Source: Ureibacillus manganicus DSM 26584 (GTDB lineage Bacteria; Bacillota; Bacilli; Bacillales_A; Planococcaceae). From it: a stretch of 64,000 nucleotides of DNA. Each line of letters begins with the position of its first letter. Positions within the stretch are counted from its first letter, which is position 1. Positions 1 to 9,486 of the stretch are shown here, in pieces. Location of the stretch: contig NZ_JPVN01000001.1 of assembly GCF_000772945.1 (NCBI RefSeq), positions 124,001 to 188,000 of the forward strand, read 5' to 3'. Under the pieces are notes generated by a model. The model saw nothing but the letters and a program-made list of their open reading frames with translations. It was not told the DNA's origin and did no database searches. The position numbers were made by a program, and so were the translations under genes.

Positions 1-1427
1 ATTCTCTTGAGATTGACTGCAAATATCGTTGTTGCTGCTTGAATTTGCATGCCAAATAAACCCGTGGATGCTGCTACATCATACCCGTGTCTATGCTTTA
101 ATTCACTATTTTTTGCTTCAATTTTATAGCGAGTACTTGCTAATTCTTTAAATTCTTCCGAATTTTGAAATGCTTGTTGATCTGTATGTTCCGTTGATTT
201 AATTGTTACATGATAAGTTTTTGTTTTTGCCCCTTCTTTATAACATCCCTTGCGGAACGGACAAATCTTGCATTTATTTACATCAAACAAATATTTCATT
301 CTTGGGTTTTTGTCTTTTCTATTTTCGAATTTTTTATTGATTGCCATATGTCCAGCAGGACATACAAACATCCCCGCATCTTTATTAAACTCAAATTCAT
401 CCTTTTTATTCCGAGTACCCCTTGAAGTAACTGGATGTAATTTAGAAACTAGAGCCATGTTTTTTTCTTTCGTATAAATAAGATTATCTTTTTCCGAGTA
501 CGCTGTATCACCAATAACTACATCAATTTCTATTCCTGCTTGTTCGCTTTTTTCTATTAACTCTTGTAGATATTTCCCGTCATTTTTTTCTCCTGTTGTT
601 ATAATAGCAGCTGTAATAATTCGTTCATCATTCATTGCAATATGTGATTTATAGCCGAAAAATGAAGAGTCCTCTGTTTTATGTCCAACGCGTGCGTCTG
701 AATCTGTAGAATAGCTTAGATGTTCCGAAAAATCTTCTACAACTTCTTTTAGTACATTTAATTTTTCCTTAACGGCAGGTATCTTAGCGATTTGTGGTTC
801 TTTTTCAATTACAGTAATAACACCCTTACAATAATTCAATTCATCTTTTACTTCGTTAGAAGTAGTTTTAGGTGGAAATTTCGCTTTCATCGATTCATCT
901 ATTCTATAAACTGCTTTCCGAACATTTTTGGATTTTTCCTGTAAGAATTCCTTCGGTGATTTTTGAATATAACGTGCTTTTGTATGAGTAGAATCCACAA
1001 TAACGCTTTTACTTTTAATGATTTCTTTTTGCAATGCAATCTCAACCGTTTTATTGATAAGCATGTCTAATAAATCCAGGTCTTGGAGACGGAGTTTACG
1101 GAATTTTGTTAGTGAGCTTGAATCAATTACGGAATCTTCTGGTGACATTTCGAGGAAATACTTAAAAGACATATCATATTTTGAACGTTCAACTACATCA
1201 ACATCTGATAAATCAAAAATTGATTTGAGTAATAAATATTTGAACATTCTAATTGGAGGAACTGCGTTCCTTCCGTTATCAAGACAATATTTTGTTTTCA
1301 ATTCTTCGAGTATGAACGTAAAATCTACTAGTTCATTAATTTGGCGAAGCATGTTATCCTTGGGTACCACAATATCGTATATTGCTAAATATGGACTGAG
1401 ATTAAGAGTTTTTTGATCTGAAATCAT
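1..1427 (-). CDS. IS1182-family-like transposase, C-terminus cut by window edge
   Basis: An open frame starts at ATG 1427 with AGGTGG about 8 nt upstream and runs without a stop to base 1, giving at least 475 residues. The N-terminal part (FKYLLLKSIFDLSD) and the later stretch VDSTHTKAR resemble IS5/IS1182-type DDE transposases. A Cys-rich segment (FVCPAGHM, then CKICPFRKGCY) is typical of the IS1182 group, and the C-terminal motif RYKIEAKNSELKHRHGYD fits the catalytic-Glu region. It would cut and rejoin its own element. The family call rests on recognition only; the stop codon and left IS end lie outside the window. Confidence 0.85.
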   Translation of the reverse strand, partial: MISDQKTLNLSPYLAIYDIVVPKDNMLRQINELVDFTFILEELKTKYCLDNGRNAVPPIRMFKYLLLKSIFDLSDVDVVERSKYDMSFKYFLEMSPEDSVIDSSSLTKFRKLRLQDLDLLDMLINKTVEIALQKEIIKSKSVIVDSTHTKARYIQKSPKEFLQEKSKNVRKAVYRIDESMKAKFPPKTTSNEVKDELNYCKGVITVIEKEPQIAKIPAVKEKLNVLKEVVEDFSEHLSYSTDSDARVGHKTEDSSFFGYKSHIAMNDERIITAAIITTGEKNDGKYLQELIEKSEQAGIEIDVVIGDTAYSEKDNLIYTKEKNMALVSKLHPVTSRGTRNKKDEFEFNKDAGMFVCPAGHMAINKKFENRKDKNPRMKYLFDVNKCKICPFRKGCYKEGAKTKTYHVTIKSTEHTDQQAFQNSEEFKELASTRYKIEAKNSELKHRHGYDVAASTGLFGMQIQAATTIFAVNLKR

Positions 1428-1473
1428 TTGGGATCCACCTACATACATTTAATACTAATATTATAGAGGAAAA

Positions 1474-1512
1474 GGCAGTTGAAAGCTCGATTAAATCGAA
1501 CTATCAACTGCC
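1474..1512. terminator. Hairpin between IS transposase and ileS
   Basis: GGCAGTTGA at 1474 pairs with TCAACTGCC ending at 1512; the inner arms (TCGATT with AAATCGA) extend the stem with mismatches. On the minus strand it is followed by TTTTCCT. It may terminate ileS read-through into the IS, or be the sub-terminal hairpin of the IS. Confidence 0.5.
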
Positions 1513-1546
1513 TAAATTAATAATTTTGGACTTTTTCAGTGGCCTC

Positions 1547-1647
1547 AGCTAAAGCTCTCCGGGGTCTCATGACTGCTTCTACGTCCTGCAGGAGTCTCCA
1601 CCTGCCTCTCCAACGAACGACTTTCTAATATAGTGTTAGCAGATTTT
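1547..1647 (-). repeat. Interspersed repeat, copy 1 (partner at 44036-44136)
   Basis: Read on the minus strand, this 101-nt stretch matches 44036-44136 on the plus strand with about five differences. It contains the shared core GACTCCTGCAGGACGTAG and GTCATGAGACCCCGGAG. Similar structured intergenic repeats are common in Bacillaceae genomes as I know them. The match stops exactly where the IS end begins, so this copy looks truncated by the IS. Confidence 0.85.
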
Positions 1648-1708
1648 GATTTTATCCAATACTGTCATCTGGTTGATAATATCTTATGTCTCAGCATCAT
1701 CAAAAATA

Positions 1709-4468
1709 TTAAACGTAGTACTTTTCAACAACATCTGCACAACGAGCACATAGTGTTGAATGATTCTCATGTTGTCCTACTGTATCTGAGTATGACCAAC
1801 AACGTTCACATTTTTCTCCGTTTGCTTTTTCGATAACAATCGAAGTCTTTTCAAGAACTAAAGCATTTTCAGGAGCTGATTCTTTAGATCCTACAACTTG
1901 TAACTGAGAAACGATGTTAATTTGAGCAAAGTTTACAGCTTCGTCATTAATAATATCTACAACATTGCTATCTGCATAAATTAATACGTTTGCTTCTAAT
2001 GATTTACCGATTACTTTTGCATTACGTGCTTGTTCTAAAGCTTTTAACACTTCATCACGAAGTGTAATTACTTTCGTCCATTTTTCACGTAATTGTGGGA
2101 AGTTACTGCGTTCGTCTACTTCTGGGAAGTCTGTTAACTGAACTGAAGCTTCCTCGGCATTTAAGTAAGACCATAATTCATCCGTCGTATGAGGAATGAT
2201 AGGTGTTAACACTTTTAGTAAAGTTAATAAAGTATCATACATTACTGTTTGCATTGCACGGCGAGCAGCATTATCTGTACCTTCAATATATACTACATCT
2301 TTTGCAATATCTAAGTAGAATGCTGAAAGTTCTACTGCTACAAAGTTATTTACAACGTGATATACATTTGCGAATTCGTAACGATCATAAGCAGCACGCA
2401 CTTGTTTTAACACGTCTTGTAAGCGCATGTACATATATTGATCCATTTCACGTAAATCTTCGTATGCTACACGATCAGTTTCAGGATTGAAATCAGACAC
2501 ATTACCGTGTAAGAAACGTAGAGTGTTACGGATTTTACGATATACTTCAGAAATTTGTTTTAACATATCCATTGAAATACGTACGTCGCCAGTATAATCT
2601 ACTGAAGCAACCCATAGGCGTAAAATATCTGCACCGTATTGATCCATAACCTTTTGTGGAATAATTACATTCCCTAATGACTTCGACATTTTACGGCCGT
2701 CCCCATCTAGTACAAATCCATGTGTTAATAGACCTTTATATGGTGCGTAGCCGTTAATTGCAACAGATGTGATTAATGATGAGTTAAACCATCCACGGTG
2801 TTGGTCAGAGCCTTCTAAGTAAAGGTCTGCTGGATATTTCATGCCACGTTCAACTAGTACACCTTGGTGAGTTGAACCTGAGTCGAACCATACGTCCATA
2901 ATATCGTTTTCTTTAGTAAACTTGCCATTTGGACTTCCTGGATGAGTGAAGCCTTCTGGTAATAATTCCTTCGCTTCTTTTTGGAACCAAATGTTTGAAC
3001 CATGTTCACGGAATAGTTTAGATACATGTTCGATTGTTTCAGGCGTAATAATTGGCTCCTCGTTTTCTGCATAGAAAATTGGAATAGGCACACCCCACGC
3101 ACGTTGACGAGAAATTACCCAGTCACCACGATCACGAATCATATTATATAGACGTGTTTCACCCCATGCAGGTGTGAATTCAGTATCACGTACCGCTTGT
3201 AATAATTCTTCACGGAACATTTCAACGGATGCAAACCATTGTGGTGTTGCGCGATAAATTACTGGTTTTTTCGTACGCCAGTCATGTGGGTATGAGTGAA
3301 CGAATTTTGAAACTTTTAATAATGCACCTAACTCTTGTAATTTTTCAACCATTACAGGATTTGCTTTTTCATAGAATAATCCTTCAAAACCAGGTGCTTC
3401 ATCAGTATAACATCCACGATTATCAACTGGGCTTAATACAGGTAAGTCATAACGTTTACCAACTTGATAGTCATCATCACCATGGCCAGGTGCTGTGTGT
3501 ACACAGCCAGTACCCGCTTCAGTTGTTACATGATCGCCAAGCATTACTAAGGAATCGCGTTTATAAATTGGATGTTCTGCTACTAATCGATCTAAATTCG
3601 CACCTTCGACTTCTTGAACGATTTCATAAGATTCCCAGCCTAATTCAGTTGCAACTTTTTCAACTAAATCTTTTGCTACGATATATTTATCATTATTTGC
3701 AGCTACTACCGCATATTTAAATTCTGGGTTAACTGAGATTCCTAAGTTTGCTGGAATAGTCCAAGGTGTTGTCGTCCAGATGATGAATTTTGCGTCTTCA
3801 GGTACTACACCCTTTGCATCCTTTAATCCGAATGCAACATAAATAGAATACGATTCAACATCTTTATATTCAATTTCAGCTTCAGCTAATGCAGATTCAG
3901 AAGATGGTGACCAGTACACAGGCTTTAATCCTTTGTAAATGTAGCCTTTCTCAGCCATTTTTCCGAATACTTCAATTTGTCTTGCTTCGAACTCTGGTTT
4001 TAATGTGATATAAGGGTTTTCCCAGTCCCCACGAACACCTAAACGACGGAACTGACCTTTTTGGTTTTCGATTTGTTCATATGCGTATTCTTCGCAAAGC
4101 TTACGGAATTCAGCAACAGTCATTTCTTTACGATTTACACCTTTGTTCGTTAAAGCTTGCTCGATTGGTAAACCATGAGTATCCCAACCAGGAACATAAG
4201 GTACGTGATAACCAGTCATTGAACGATGACGGTTAATCATATCTTTAATTACTTTGTTTAGGGCATGTCCGATGTGGATATCACCATTAGCATATGGAGG
4301 TCCATCATGTAATACGAAGTGAGGGCGTCCTTCTGTACGCTTATTCACTAACGCATTAATATCCATCTCATCCCATTTTTCTTGGACTTTTGGTTCATTT
4401 GCAGGTAAATTTCCGCGCATTGGGAAATCAGTTTTAGGCATTAATAATGTATCTTTATACTCTACCAC
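1709..4468 (-). CDS. ileS: Isoleucyl-tRNA synthetase
   Basis: IleS charges tRNA-Ile with isoleucine in the cytoplasm and edits mischarged valine. The 919-residue length is normal for bacterial IleS. The class I HIGH motif is exact at residues 65-68 (GDIHIGHAL), and KMSKS occurs near residue 595 ([10 protein letters not shown]). The editing domain lies between them. The C-terminal zinc-binding domain shows CERCW and CARC within the last 40 residues. The start is GTG 4468, with AGGAGG 8 nt upstream. It is the last gene of a minus-strand run after divIVA, as in B. subtilis, but has its own T-box leader, so expression should follow tRNA-Ile charging. Confidence 0.98.
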   Translation of the reverse strand: MVEYKDTLLMPKTDFPMRGNLPANEPKVQEKWDEMDINALVNKRTEGRPHFVLHDGPPYANGDIHIGHALNKVIKDMINRHRSMTGYHVPYVPGWDTHGLPIEQALTNKGVNRKEMTVAEFRKLCEEYAYEQIENQKGQFRRLGVRGDWENPYITLKPEFEARQIEVFGKMAEKGYIYKGLKPVYWSPSSESALAEAEIEYKDVESYSIYVAFGLKDAKGVVPEDAKFIIWTTTPWTIPANLGISVNPEFKYAVVAANNDKYIVAKDLVEKVATELGWESYEIVQEVEGANLDRLVAEHPIYKRDSLVMLGDHVTTEAGTGCVHTAPGHGDDDYQVGKRYDLPVLSPVDNRGCYTDEAPGFEGLFYEKANPVMVEKLQELGALLKVSKFVHSYPHDWRTKKPVIYRATPQWFASVEMFREELLQAVRDTEFTPAWGETRLYNMIRDRGDWVISRQRAWGVPIPIFYAENEEPIITPETIEHVSKLFREHGSNIWFQKEAKELLPEGFTHPGSPNGKFTKENDIMDVWFDSGSTHQGVLVERGMKYPADLYLEGSDQHRGWFNSSLITSVAINGYAPYKGLLTHGFVLDGDGRKMSKSLGNVIIPQKVMDQYGADILRLWVASVDYTGDVRISMDMLKQISEVYRKIRNTLRFLHGNVSDFNPETDRVAYEDLREMDQYMYMRLQDVLKQVRAAYDRYEFANVYHVVNNFVAVELSAFYLDIAKDVVYIEGTDNAARRAMQTVMYDTLLTLLKVLTPIIPHTTDELWSYLNAEEASVQLTDFPEVDERSNFPQLREKWTKVITLRDEVLKALEQARNAKVIGKSLEANVLIYADSNVVDIINDEAVNFAQINIVSQLQVVGSKESAPENALVLEKTSIVIEKANGEKCERCWSYSDTVGQHENHSTLCARCADVVEKYYV

Positions 4469-4501
4469 TACGTTTTCCTCCTATTTTGTTACTTAGTTAA
4501 T

Positions 4502-4830
4502 TTTTGACAAATAAAAAAGCCTCTCATCCCATAAAGGGACGAAAAGCTTAGCAATCCGTGGTACCACCCTAATTTGCGAAAATTAAGCAAAGCTTAATAT
4601 TCACCTCTTAGACACTGTAACGTCGTGTGTAGACGAAATCACTTACTGTTACCAAACTATTAGTTGCACATATTGTGCATCATAGCATAATGGATTTCAG
4701 TGATTTAGTTCAGGAGTGATTTTCTTTTTTGAATACTATGTTCGAGCTTCCACCAACCTCGAATCGCTTTTGTCAGCCTTCAAAAAGTACTGTCTCCATC
4801 AACACTATATAACATATCAAATTTCACATA
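4502..4830 (-). promoter_or_regulatory. T-box riboswitch leader of ileS
   Basis: On the minus strand the leader contains AGGGTGGTACCACGG (4553-4567), the T-box sequence that pairs with the acceptor end of uncharged tRNA. A terminator hairpin with a U-run follows (about 4512-4547: TCCC loop GGGA, then CTTTTTT). Upstream helices extend to about 4820 and contain ATC triplets suitable as an isoleucine specifier; I cannot say which is used. Uncharged tRNA-Ile should favour the antiterminator. Its position directly before ileS fixes the specificity. Confidence 0.95.
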
Positions 4831-4876
4831 TGTGAATCAGTATATGAAAAAGAATTATTTCAGTCAACTAAAAAGT

Positions 4877-4894
4877 GTAATTTTTCAAATTACA
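4877..4894. terminator. Weak hairpin after divIVA
   Basis: TGTAATTT and AAATTACA form an AT-only stem just downstream of the divIVA stop; a short T-run follows on each strand. It may separate divIVA transcription from the ileS leader promoter. Confidence 0.4.
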
Positions 4895-4904
4895 ATTGTT
4901 TTTA

Positions 4905-5522
4905 TTATAATAAATGATTTAATTCATCATTTGTAACTTCTCTTTTATTTGAATCTTCATCTTCGTCATAAAAAGAGTTATTTTTGTAATTATCCGCTTG
5001 ATATGAATTGAATTCATCATCGTTTCTATTATGATCTTGAATTTCTGTTAACCCTACATCATATTCCATAAGCGTATTCCAATCATCCGATTTTAACATG
5101 TCTAATTGAGCTTCTACTAGCATTTTAAAACGGTTACGGAAAACTTTAGATTGTTTTTTCAAATCATTAATTTCAATTGCAATTTTACGTGATTTTGTTA
5201 ATGACTCATTTATAATACGGTCAGCATTTTTTTCTGCTTCTTTAATGATTAACTTTGCTTCTTGTTGTGCATTGCGTCGAACTTCTTCGGCTGCTTCTTG
5301 GGCAACAACAATAGACTTTTGTAGTGTTTCTTCAAGTGTATTATAATGTGACATACGCTCTGTCATCGTTTTAATTTTTTCTTCAAGTTCTTTTTTCTCA
5401 CGTAAAATAATCTCGTAATCTTTTATTACTTGATCTAGAAATTCATTTACTTCGTCTTCTACATAACCGCGAAAGCCACGAGTAAATTCTTTGTTATGTA
5501 TATCAAGAGGTGATAATGGCAT
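4905..5522 (-). CDS. divIVA: Cell-division initiation protein DivIVA
   Basis: DivIVA binds negatively curved membrane at poles and septa and positions division and sporulation proteins. The N-terminal module (LSPLDIHNKEFTRGFRGY, residues 3-20) is the conserved lipid-binding domain with the exposed F and R residues. A long coiled coil follows (about 30-135), rich in E/K heptads. The last 60 residues are acidic and low-complexity (YDEDEDSN). At 205 residues it is somewhat longer than the B. subtilis protein (about 164), mostly through this tail. ATG 5522 has AAGGAG upstream. It ends the ylm block, next to ylmH and ileS, as in relatives. Confidence 0.96.
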   Translation of the reverse strand: MPLSPLDIHNKEFTRGFRGYVEDEVNEFLDQVIKDYEIILREKKELEEKIKTMTERMSHYNTLEETLQKSIVVAQEAAEEVRRNAQQEAKLIIKEAEKNADRIINESLTKSRKIAIEINDLKKQSKVFRNRFKMLVEAQLDMLKSDDWNTLMEYDVGLTEIQDHNRNDDEFNSYQADNYKNNSFYDEDEDSNKREVTNDELNHLL

Positions 5523-5617
5523 TTAACTACACTCCTTCTAAACGTGTCATTTTATTCTATTATACAGATGAAAAAGTAAATTCGCATCATAATTTGATAA
5601 AATTTAACAAAGAAGGT

Positions 5618-6403
5618 TCATTTTTGTTCCAAATAGCCTATTACTAGACGGATTTTTTCCTTCTTTGTGCGTCCTTCTATCTTCAAAATTTTTATTCTTC
5701 CAAACCCACTAATCGACAAAACGTCCCCATCATGTACTTCAAAAGAAACTGATTCTCTAACTGTCCAGTTTACTTTTACTTTTCCTGATTGAATGTATAA
5801 CTTTGATTTTTCACGAGATATTTTTAATGCTAATGATAGTATGGAGTCTAGTCGCATAGATGATACGGTTAACGTTTTTTCAACCCACTTTTCGTTGCTT
5901 TCAATAAGTTGGTCGACGTCTGTTAACGCACTTATTTGGATTTTTGCTTTGCCAATACTCACTAAGTTTGTTTGCACATAGTCTGCAATTTCCTCAGATA
6001 ATGCAAATTGTATAGTACTATCTATCATTTTTATATCTCCAAATTTGGATCGGCTCATCCCTAGCGAAAGCATAGCACCTAACACATCTCGATGTTGTAA
6101 CGTTAAAAATTTTGAAGGATAGTCTATTGTGAAAATAGAAATTTGAAAATCATCTGTAGTAAATTCCATATATGAAGGCGCGATAATCATTCTCTTTCTT
6201 TCTGCTTCTTCAAAAACTCCATATGAATGAAGTTGAAGCTCATCGTTTTGACTAATAATGGATGTAACAATAAATTGTTCCCTTGGATCTAAAAAATCCG
6301 TTAATCGCATTACATGACGATACTCGACATCACGTTTCCATTCCATCACACGTTCTATGAATGGTTGCTCATCTTTTCTGAAATGTTGGATAAGGTGTTC
6401 CAT
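5618..6403 (-). CDS. ylmH: YlmH, S4-domain RNA-binding protein
   Basis: YlmH-family proteins bind ribosome-associated RNA through an S4 domain; in B. subtilis YlmH has been linked to rescue of stalled or split ribosomes. The 261-residue protein has the expected layout: an N-terminal domain (AFIERV-type region, HVMRLTDFLDPRE) and a C-terminal S4 domain from about residue 183 (SMRLDSILSLALKISREKSKLYIQSGKVKVNW). ATG 6403 has AGGAG upstream. It sits between ylmG and divIVA in the conserved sepF cluster. There is no sign of damage. Confidence 0.93.
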   Translation of the reverse strand: MEHLIQHFRKDEQPFIERVMEWKRDVEYRHVMRLTDFLDPREQFIVTSIISQNDELQLHSYGVFEEAERKRMIIAPSYMEFTTDDFQISIFTIDYPSKFLTLQHRDVLGAMLSLGMSRSKFGDIKMIDSTIQFALSEEIADYVQTNLVSIGKAKIQISALTDVDQLIESNEKWVEKTLTVSSMRLDSILSLALKISREKSKLYIQSGKVKVNWTVRESVSFEVHDGDVLSISGFGRIKILKIEGRTKKEKIRLVIGYLEQK

Positions 6404-6505
6404 AATAACTCCTTTGAAATTTATATAATATATATTCTACACAAAATTTTATTAGGAAAGCACAACTCGCCTATAATCTGATTTCTTAAATAAAATGAAA
6501 AATAA

Positions 6506-6530
6506 AAAACCCTACAATCGTAGGGATTTT
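6506..6530 (-). terminator. Terminator after ylmG
   Basis: CCCTAC/GTAGGG stem with a 4-nt loop, flanked by A and T runs; on the minus strand TTTTTTATTTTT follows. It lies between ylmG and ylmH, so ylmH and divIVA may also need their own promoter. Confidence 0.75.
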
Positions 6531-6554
6531 ACTTTTTGAAAGAATACATACACA

Positions 6555-6839
6555 TTAATATAGGAATGCAATATATAATCTTTCTACAACGATATAAACA
6601 CCATTTTGAATGAAGTTAAGTAATAACAATGCAACAATTGGTGAAATATCAATCATTCCAATAGGTGGAATGAACTTTCTAAAGAATCCTAAATATGGTT
6701 CTACAACTTTTGCAAGTAATCGACCAATACTTGAATCTTGTGCAGATGGTATCCATGACATTAGTATGTAACCAATAATCATAAATTGATAAATAGTAAA
6801 TAAAAACGATATAAATCTTAGTATTTCATACAAACCCAT
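6555..6839 (-). CDS. ylmG: YggT-family membrane protein YlmG
   Basis: This is a 94-residue protein of the YggT family with two hydrophobic segments (about residues 7-30 and 64-88). The family signature GYILMSWIPSAQ and the conserved VEPYLGFFRKFIPPIGMIDISPI stretch (split here as VEPYLGFFRKF and IPPIGMIDISPI) are present. It is always found near sepF and is implicated in division or membrane organisation, though its molecular job is not settled. It follows sepF by 21 nt and is probably cotranscribed with it. A terminator follows. Confidence 0.92.
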   Translation of the reverse strand: MGLYEILRFISFLFTIYQFMIIGYILMSWIPSAQDSSIGRLLAKVVEPYLGFFRKFIPPIGMIDISPIVALLLLNFIQNGVYIVVERLYIAFLY

Positions 6840-6860
6840 AAATTTTTTTACCTCGCTAAT

Positions 6861-7319
6861 TTATTGTATATCATCGTATAGATAGTTAGATACTTCGCCA
6901 CTAACCTCAACATTTTCAGGTGTACATAAGAAGATATCTGTACCGATTCTTTGTATATCTCCTGCTAAGGCATAAACTGTTCCACTTAGAAAGTCAATGA
7001 TTCGAACACCTTGGTCACGGTCGATTCGTTGTAAATTGACAATAATGGCACGTTTGTTTTTTAAATGCTCTGCAATATCTTGTGCTTCGGCATAAACTCG
7101 TGGTTCTACGATGACAACTTTTGAATTTTTTAATGAATTGGCAGCTTGAATACTTACAACATTAAATGGTGTCTCTTGTTCAGTTTTACGCTCTTTTTTC
7201 ACACGGGTTTTAATTGGTTGCTCTTGTTGTTGTTGTTTTACTGGAGGTTGACTAGGTTGTACATCTTCTTCATCTTCTTCTAAGTAAAAGAAATTTTTGA
7301 TTTTATTTTTCATACTCAT
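6861..7319 (-). CDS. sepF: Cell-division protein SepF
   Basis: SepF anchors FtsZ filaments to the membrane and shapes the septum. The protein has 152 residues. An N-terminal amphipathic region ([18 protein letters not shown]) is the likely membrane anchor. It is followed by a Q/P-rich linker (to about residue 45) and the compact SepF domain from about residue 50 ([42 protein letters not shown]). A second in-frame ATG two codons in could also be used. It lies 16 nt after yggS, and ylmG follows directly. Confidence 0.96.
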   Translation of the reverse strand: MSMKNKIKNFFYLEEDEEDVQPSQPPVKQQQQEQPIKTRVKKERKTEQETPFNVVSIQAANSLKNSKVVIVEPRVYAEAQDIAEHLKNKRAIIVNLQRIDRDQGVRIIDFLSGTVYALAGDIQRIGTDIFLCTPENVEVSGEVSNYLYDDIQ

Positions 7320-7335
7320 TTAGTTTCCCTTCTTT

Positions 7336-8004
7336 CTATCCAACAAGCGCTGTCCCAATTCTTACAAATGTTGCACCTTCTTCTACTGCGATTTCGTAAT
7401 CATTGGACATTCCCATCGATAGTTCATTGCATGGTGCGTATGGTAGATGTAAATTGACAACTTCTTGTTGCAATTGTTTTAAATCTGAAAATACTTTTCT
7501 AATAACAGACTCATCTTCCGTATTTGGTGCCATAGTCATTAATCCAACAACTTGTATCTTTGTAAATTGGGCTAAGGATTGAATGAACGGGATGACATCT
7601 TCCTTATCTAACCCATGTTTCGATTGTTCTCCAGAAACATTTGCTTGTACAAAGCATTTGACAGGGTTTTCAGCTCTTTTTTCTATTTCCTCTGCTAAAC
7701 TTAGTCTGTCAAGGGAATGTAGATAGTCAATTTCATTAATTACTAGTTTAACTTTTCTAGTTTGTAAAGATCCGATATAATGCCAAATAGCTTTATCTTT
7801 TATTTCTTCTTTTTTAGCCAATAATCCTTCTGGTCGGTTTTCACCAAGATGAAAAAGATTATTTTCTAAAGCTTCACTTGCTCTTTCTGAAGATACTTCT
7901 TTTGTTACGGCAATAATTGAAACTTGGCCGTCATATTTTCGTTTCTTTTGTGCTTCATCTATTTTATTTTGTATATAAGATAAATTTTCACTAATTTTAG
8001 CCAT
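7336..8004 (-). CDS. yggS: PLP homeostasis protein YggS/YlmE
   Basis: YggS-family proteins bind pyridoxal phosphate in an alanine-racemase-like barrel and buffer PLP and amino-acid pools, without a known catalytic reaction. The PLP lysine lies in the motif IIAVTKEVSSE (K near residue 34). Later family motifs are present: LGENRPEGLLAK, WHYIGSLQTRK, and the phosphate-binding end LSMGMSNDYEIAVEEGATFVRIGTALVG (split as LSMGMSNDYEIAVEEG and FVRIGTALVG). The 222-residue length is normal. It sits between ylmC and sepF as in B. subtilis. Confidence 0.95.
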   Translation of the reverse strand: MAKISENLSYIQNKIDEAQKKRKYDGQVSIIAVTKEVSSERASEALENNLFHLGENRPEGLLAKKEEIKDKAIWHYIGSLQTRKVKLVINEIDYLHSLDRLSLAEEIEKRAENPVKCFVQANVSGEQSKHGLDKEDVIPFIQSLAQFTKIQVVGLMTMAPNTEDESVIRKVFSDLKQLQQEVVNLHLPYAPCNELSMGMSNDYEIAVEEGATFVRIGTALVG

Positions 8005-8076
8005 AAATTACCCAACTTTACTTCTTTTTTACTTATTGTATCAATGTGTATAGTAATTTTCAATGATTAGCGCGTC

Positions 8077-8316
8077 CTAATCGTAAGCTGACTTTACTAA
8101 AATCACATCTTTTCCTATTACTAATATATCACTGATCATAACTTTCATCACAGCTTCTTCACCTTGTAAAAAAGATAAGAACTTTTTAGGTTCAGAAACG
8201 AGAAAAGAAACGATTTTCCCTGTCTGTTCATCGACTTCCGCATCGACAATAAAACCAATAAATCTTCCACTAGATGCTTCTATAATTTCCTTTTGCTGTA
8301 CCGTTGAAAATCTCAC
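8077..8316 (-). CDS. ylmC: PRC-barrel protein YlmC/YmxH
   Basis: This is a small 79-residue PRC-barrel protein of the YlmC/YmxH sporulation-associated family. It has a beta-rich core (FIGFIVDAEVDEQTGKIVSF) and the end motif DILVIGKDVILV. The start is GTG 8316 with GGAGAGGAG upstream. It follows sigG after a strong terminator and leads into yggS-sepF. The family's function is not established; its place after sigG is conserved. Confidence 0.88.
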   Translation of the reverse strand: MRFSTVQQKEIIEASSGRFIGFIVDAEVDEQTGKIVSFLVSEPKKFLSFLQGEEAVMKVMISDILVIGKDVILVKSAYD

Positions 8317-8387
8317 TACCTAATTCTCCTCTCCGGTTAATAGTAAGGAATGCGACTAAAAATTTTACGCTGTCCCATTACACAAAT

Positions 8388-8423
8388 AAAAAATAAAAAC
8401 GCACTAAGCCTAACCTAGTGCGT
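8388..8423 (-). terminator. Terminator after sigG
   Basis: ACGCACTA (8399-8406) pairs with TAGTGCGT (8416-8423) around a 9-nt loop. On the minus strand the stem is followed by TTTTTATTTTTTATTTG. It lies about 50 nt past the sigG stop. Confidence 0.9.
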
Positions 8424-8474
8424 CATTGTTTTGATGATTTCATATATTATTTTTTAAGTGAAAATATGCAGTAA

Positions 8475-9257
8475 TTAGTTAACTTTATAATCTTTTTGCA
8501 TTGTCTCAATCGCATTTTTTTCTAGCCTTGAAATTTGAGCTTGTGAAATTCCTAATGACTTTGCAATTTCTGTTTGTGTTTCGCCATAGTAGAATCGTTT
8601 TGCTAAGATCATCTGTTGTCTTTCATCAAGTTTTTGTATACTCTCTTTCACACTAACATATGCCACCCACTGGTCTTCTGATACATCATCATCACGGAGC
8701 TGGTCCATAATAAATACTGCATCTCCCCCATCAGAATAGATTGGTTCTTGTAAAGATAATGGGTCTTGTATAGCATCTAGTGCATAGAGCACATCTTCTT
8801 TTTTCATTTCAATCATCTCAGCTAATTGTTCAATAGTTGGTTCATATAAGTTTTCTGAAATGAACTTCTCCTTTGCCTGCATTGCTTTATAAGCAATGTC
8901 CCTTAAAGACCTAGAAACTCTTAATGCATGGTGATCTCTAAGATGTCTTCTAATTTCACCAATTATCATTGGTACAGCATATGTTGAAAATCGAACATTA
9001 TGCTTTAAATCAAAATGATCAATTGCTTTTAGTAGTCCAATACAGCCTACTTGGAACAGGTCATCAGCTTGTTCGCCACGATATGAAAATCTACCTACGA
9101 TACTAAGAACGAGTCGTAAATTACATATAACAAGCTCATCTCTAACCCATTCCTCTCCACTTTGTAACCGAACAAACAACTCTCTCATTTCTTCATGTTT
9201 TAGTACTGGCAAAGAAGCTGTATCAACACCACAAAGCTCTACTTTTGTTCGCACCAT
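8475..9257 (-). CDS. sigG: Forespore sigma factor SigG
   Basis: SigG directs late forespore transcription. The 260-residue protein begins TKVELCGVDTASLPVLKHEEM, close to the SigG N-terminus of B. subtilis. Region 2 contains DDLFQVGCIGLLKAIDHFDLKHNVRFSTYAVPMIIGEIRR (read in parts: DDLFQVGCIGLLKAIDHFDL and VRFSTYAVPMIIGEIRR). Region 3 has VSRSLRDIAYKA, and region 4.2 has GISQAQISRLEKNAI. ATG 9257 has GGAGG upstream. It is separated from sigE by 229 nt containing a sigma-F/sigma-G-type promoter, as expected for forespore-specific expression. A terminator follows. Confidence 0.98.
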   Translation of the reverse strand: MVRTKVELCGVDTASLPVLKHEEMRELFVRLQSGEEWVRDELVICNLRLVLSIVGRFSYRGEQADDLFQVGCIGLLKAIDHFDLKHNVRFSTYAVPMIIGEIRRHLRDHHALRVSRSLRDIAYKAMQAKEKFISENLYEPTIEQLAEMIEMKKEDVLYALDAIQDPLSLQEPIYSDGGDAVFIMDQLRDDDVSEDQWVAYVSVKESIQKLDERQQMILAKRFYYGETQTEIAKSLGISQAQISRLEKNAIETMQKDYKVN

Positions 9258-9301
9258 CTTCTTTTCCTCCGAACTATTTTTATTTCTCTGAACTGTTTTT
9301 T

Positions 9302-9330
9302 AAGTTTGTCCGGAATAAAAAAGAATATGC
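9302..9330 (-). promoter_or_regulatory. Candidate sigma-F/sigma-G promoter of sigG
   Basis: On the minus strand GCATA (9330-9326) fits the forespore -35 patterns GYWTA and GNATR. GGACAAACTT (9311-9302) fits the sigma-F -10 pattern GGNRANAMTW with one mismatch, at a spacing of 14 nt. Measured as a sigma-G promoter, the spacing is 17 nt with a weaker -10. It lies about 45 nt upstream of the sigG start. Confidence 0.6.
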
Positions 9331-9486
9331 ACGAATCATTCGTCCAATTTCATCCAATGAACTCAACTTAACTTTCAAGTTCAAACAATGGTAATTTGAG
9401 AATGTGTGCATATAATGATTGATGGAATCGATATTTATTTAGTCTCATTTGCTAGTAGAAAGAATTTTCAGTTAATAATTTACGCA

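Larger units (their letters stand above)
1..1546 (-). mobile_element. Right-hand part of an insertion sequence (IS1182-like)
   Basis: The transposase is followed, outward from its start, by a hairpin (1474-1512) and then by GGACTTTTTCAGTGGCC at 1528-1544. That sequence resembles IS termini I associate with Bacillaceae. Immediately beyond it, at 1547, begins a repeat whose second copy lies at 44036-44136. The outer end at about 1541-1546 is therefore inferred from where similarity to the intact copy stops. No target duplication can be checked because the left end is missing. Confidence 0.55.

Noticed and set aside
1018-1416. Plus-strand ORF of 132 codons in the IS
   Set aside because: It is the antisense shadow of the transposase, which reads cleanly on the minus strand with a ribosome-binding site.
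3229-3720. Plus-strand ORF of 163 codons inside ileS
   Set aside because: Antisense to conserved IleS sequence; composition (Leu/His/Gln-rich) is typical of shadow frames.
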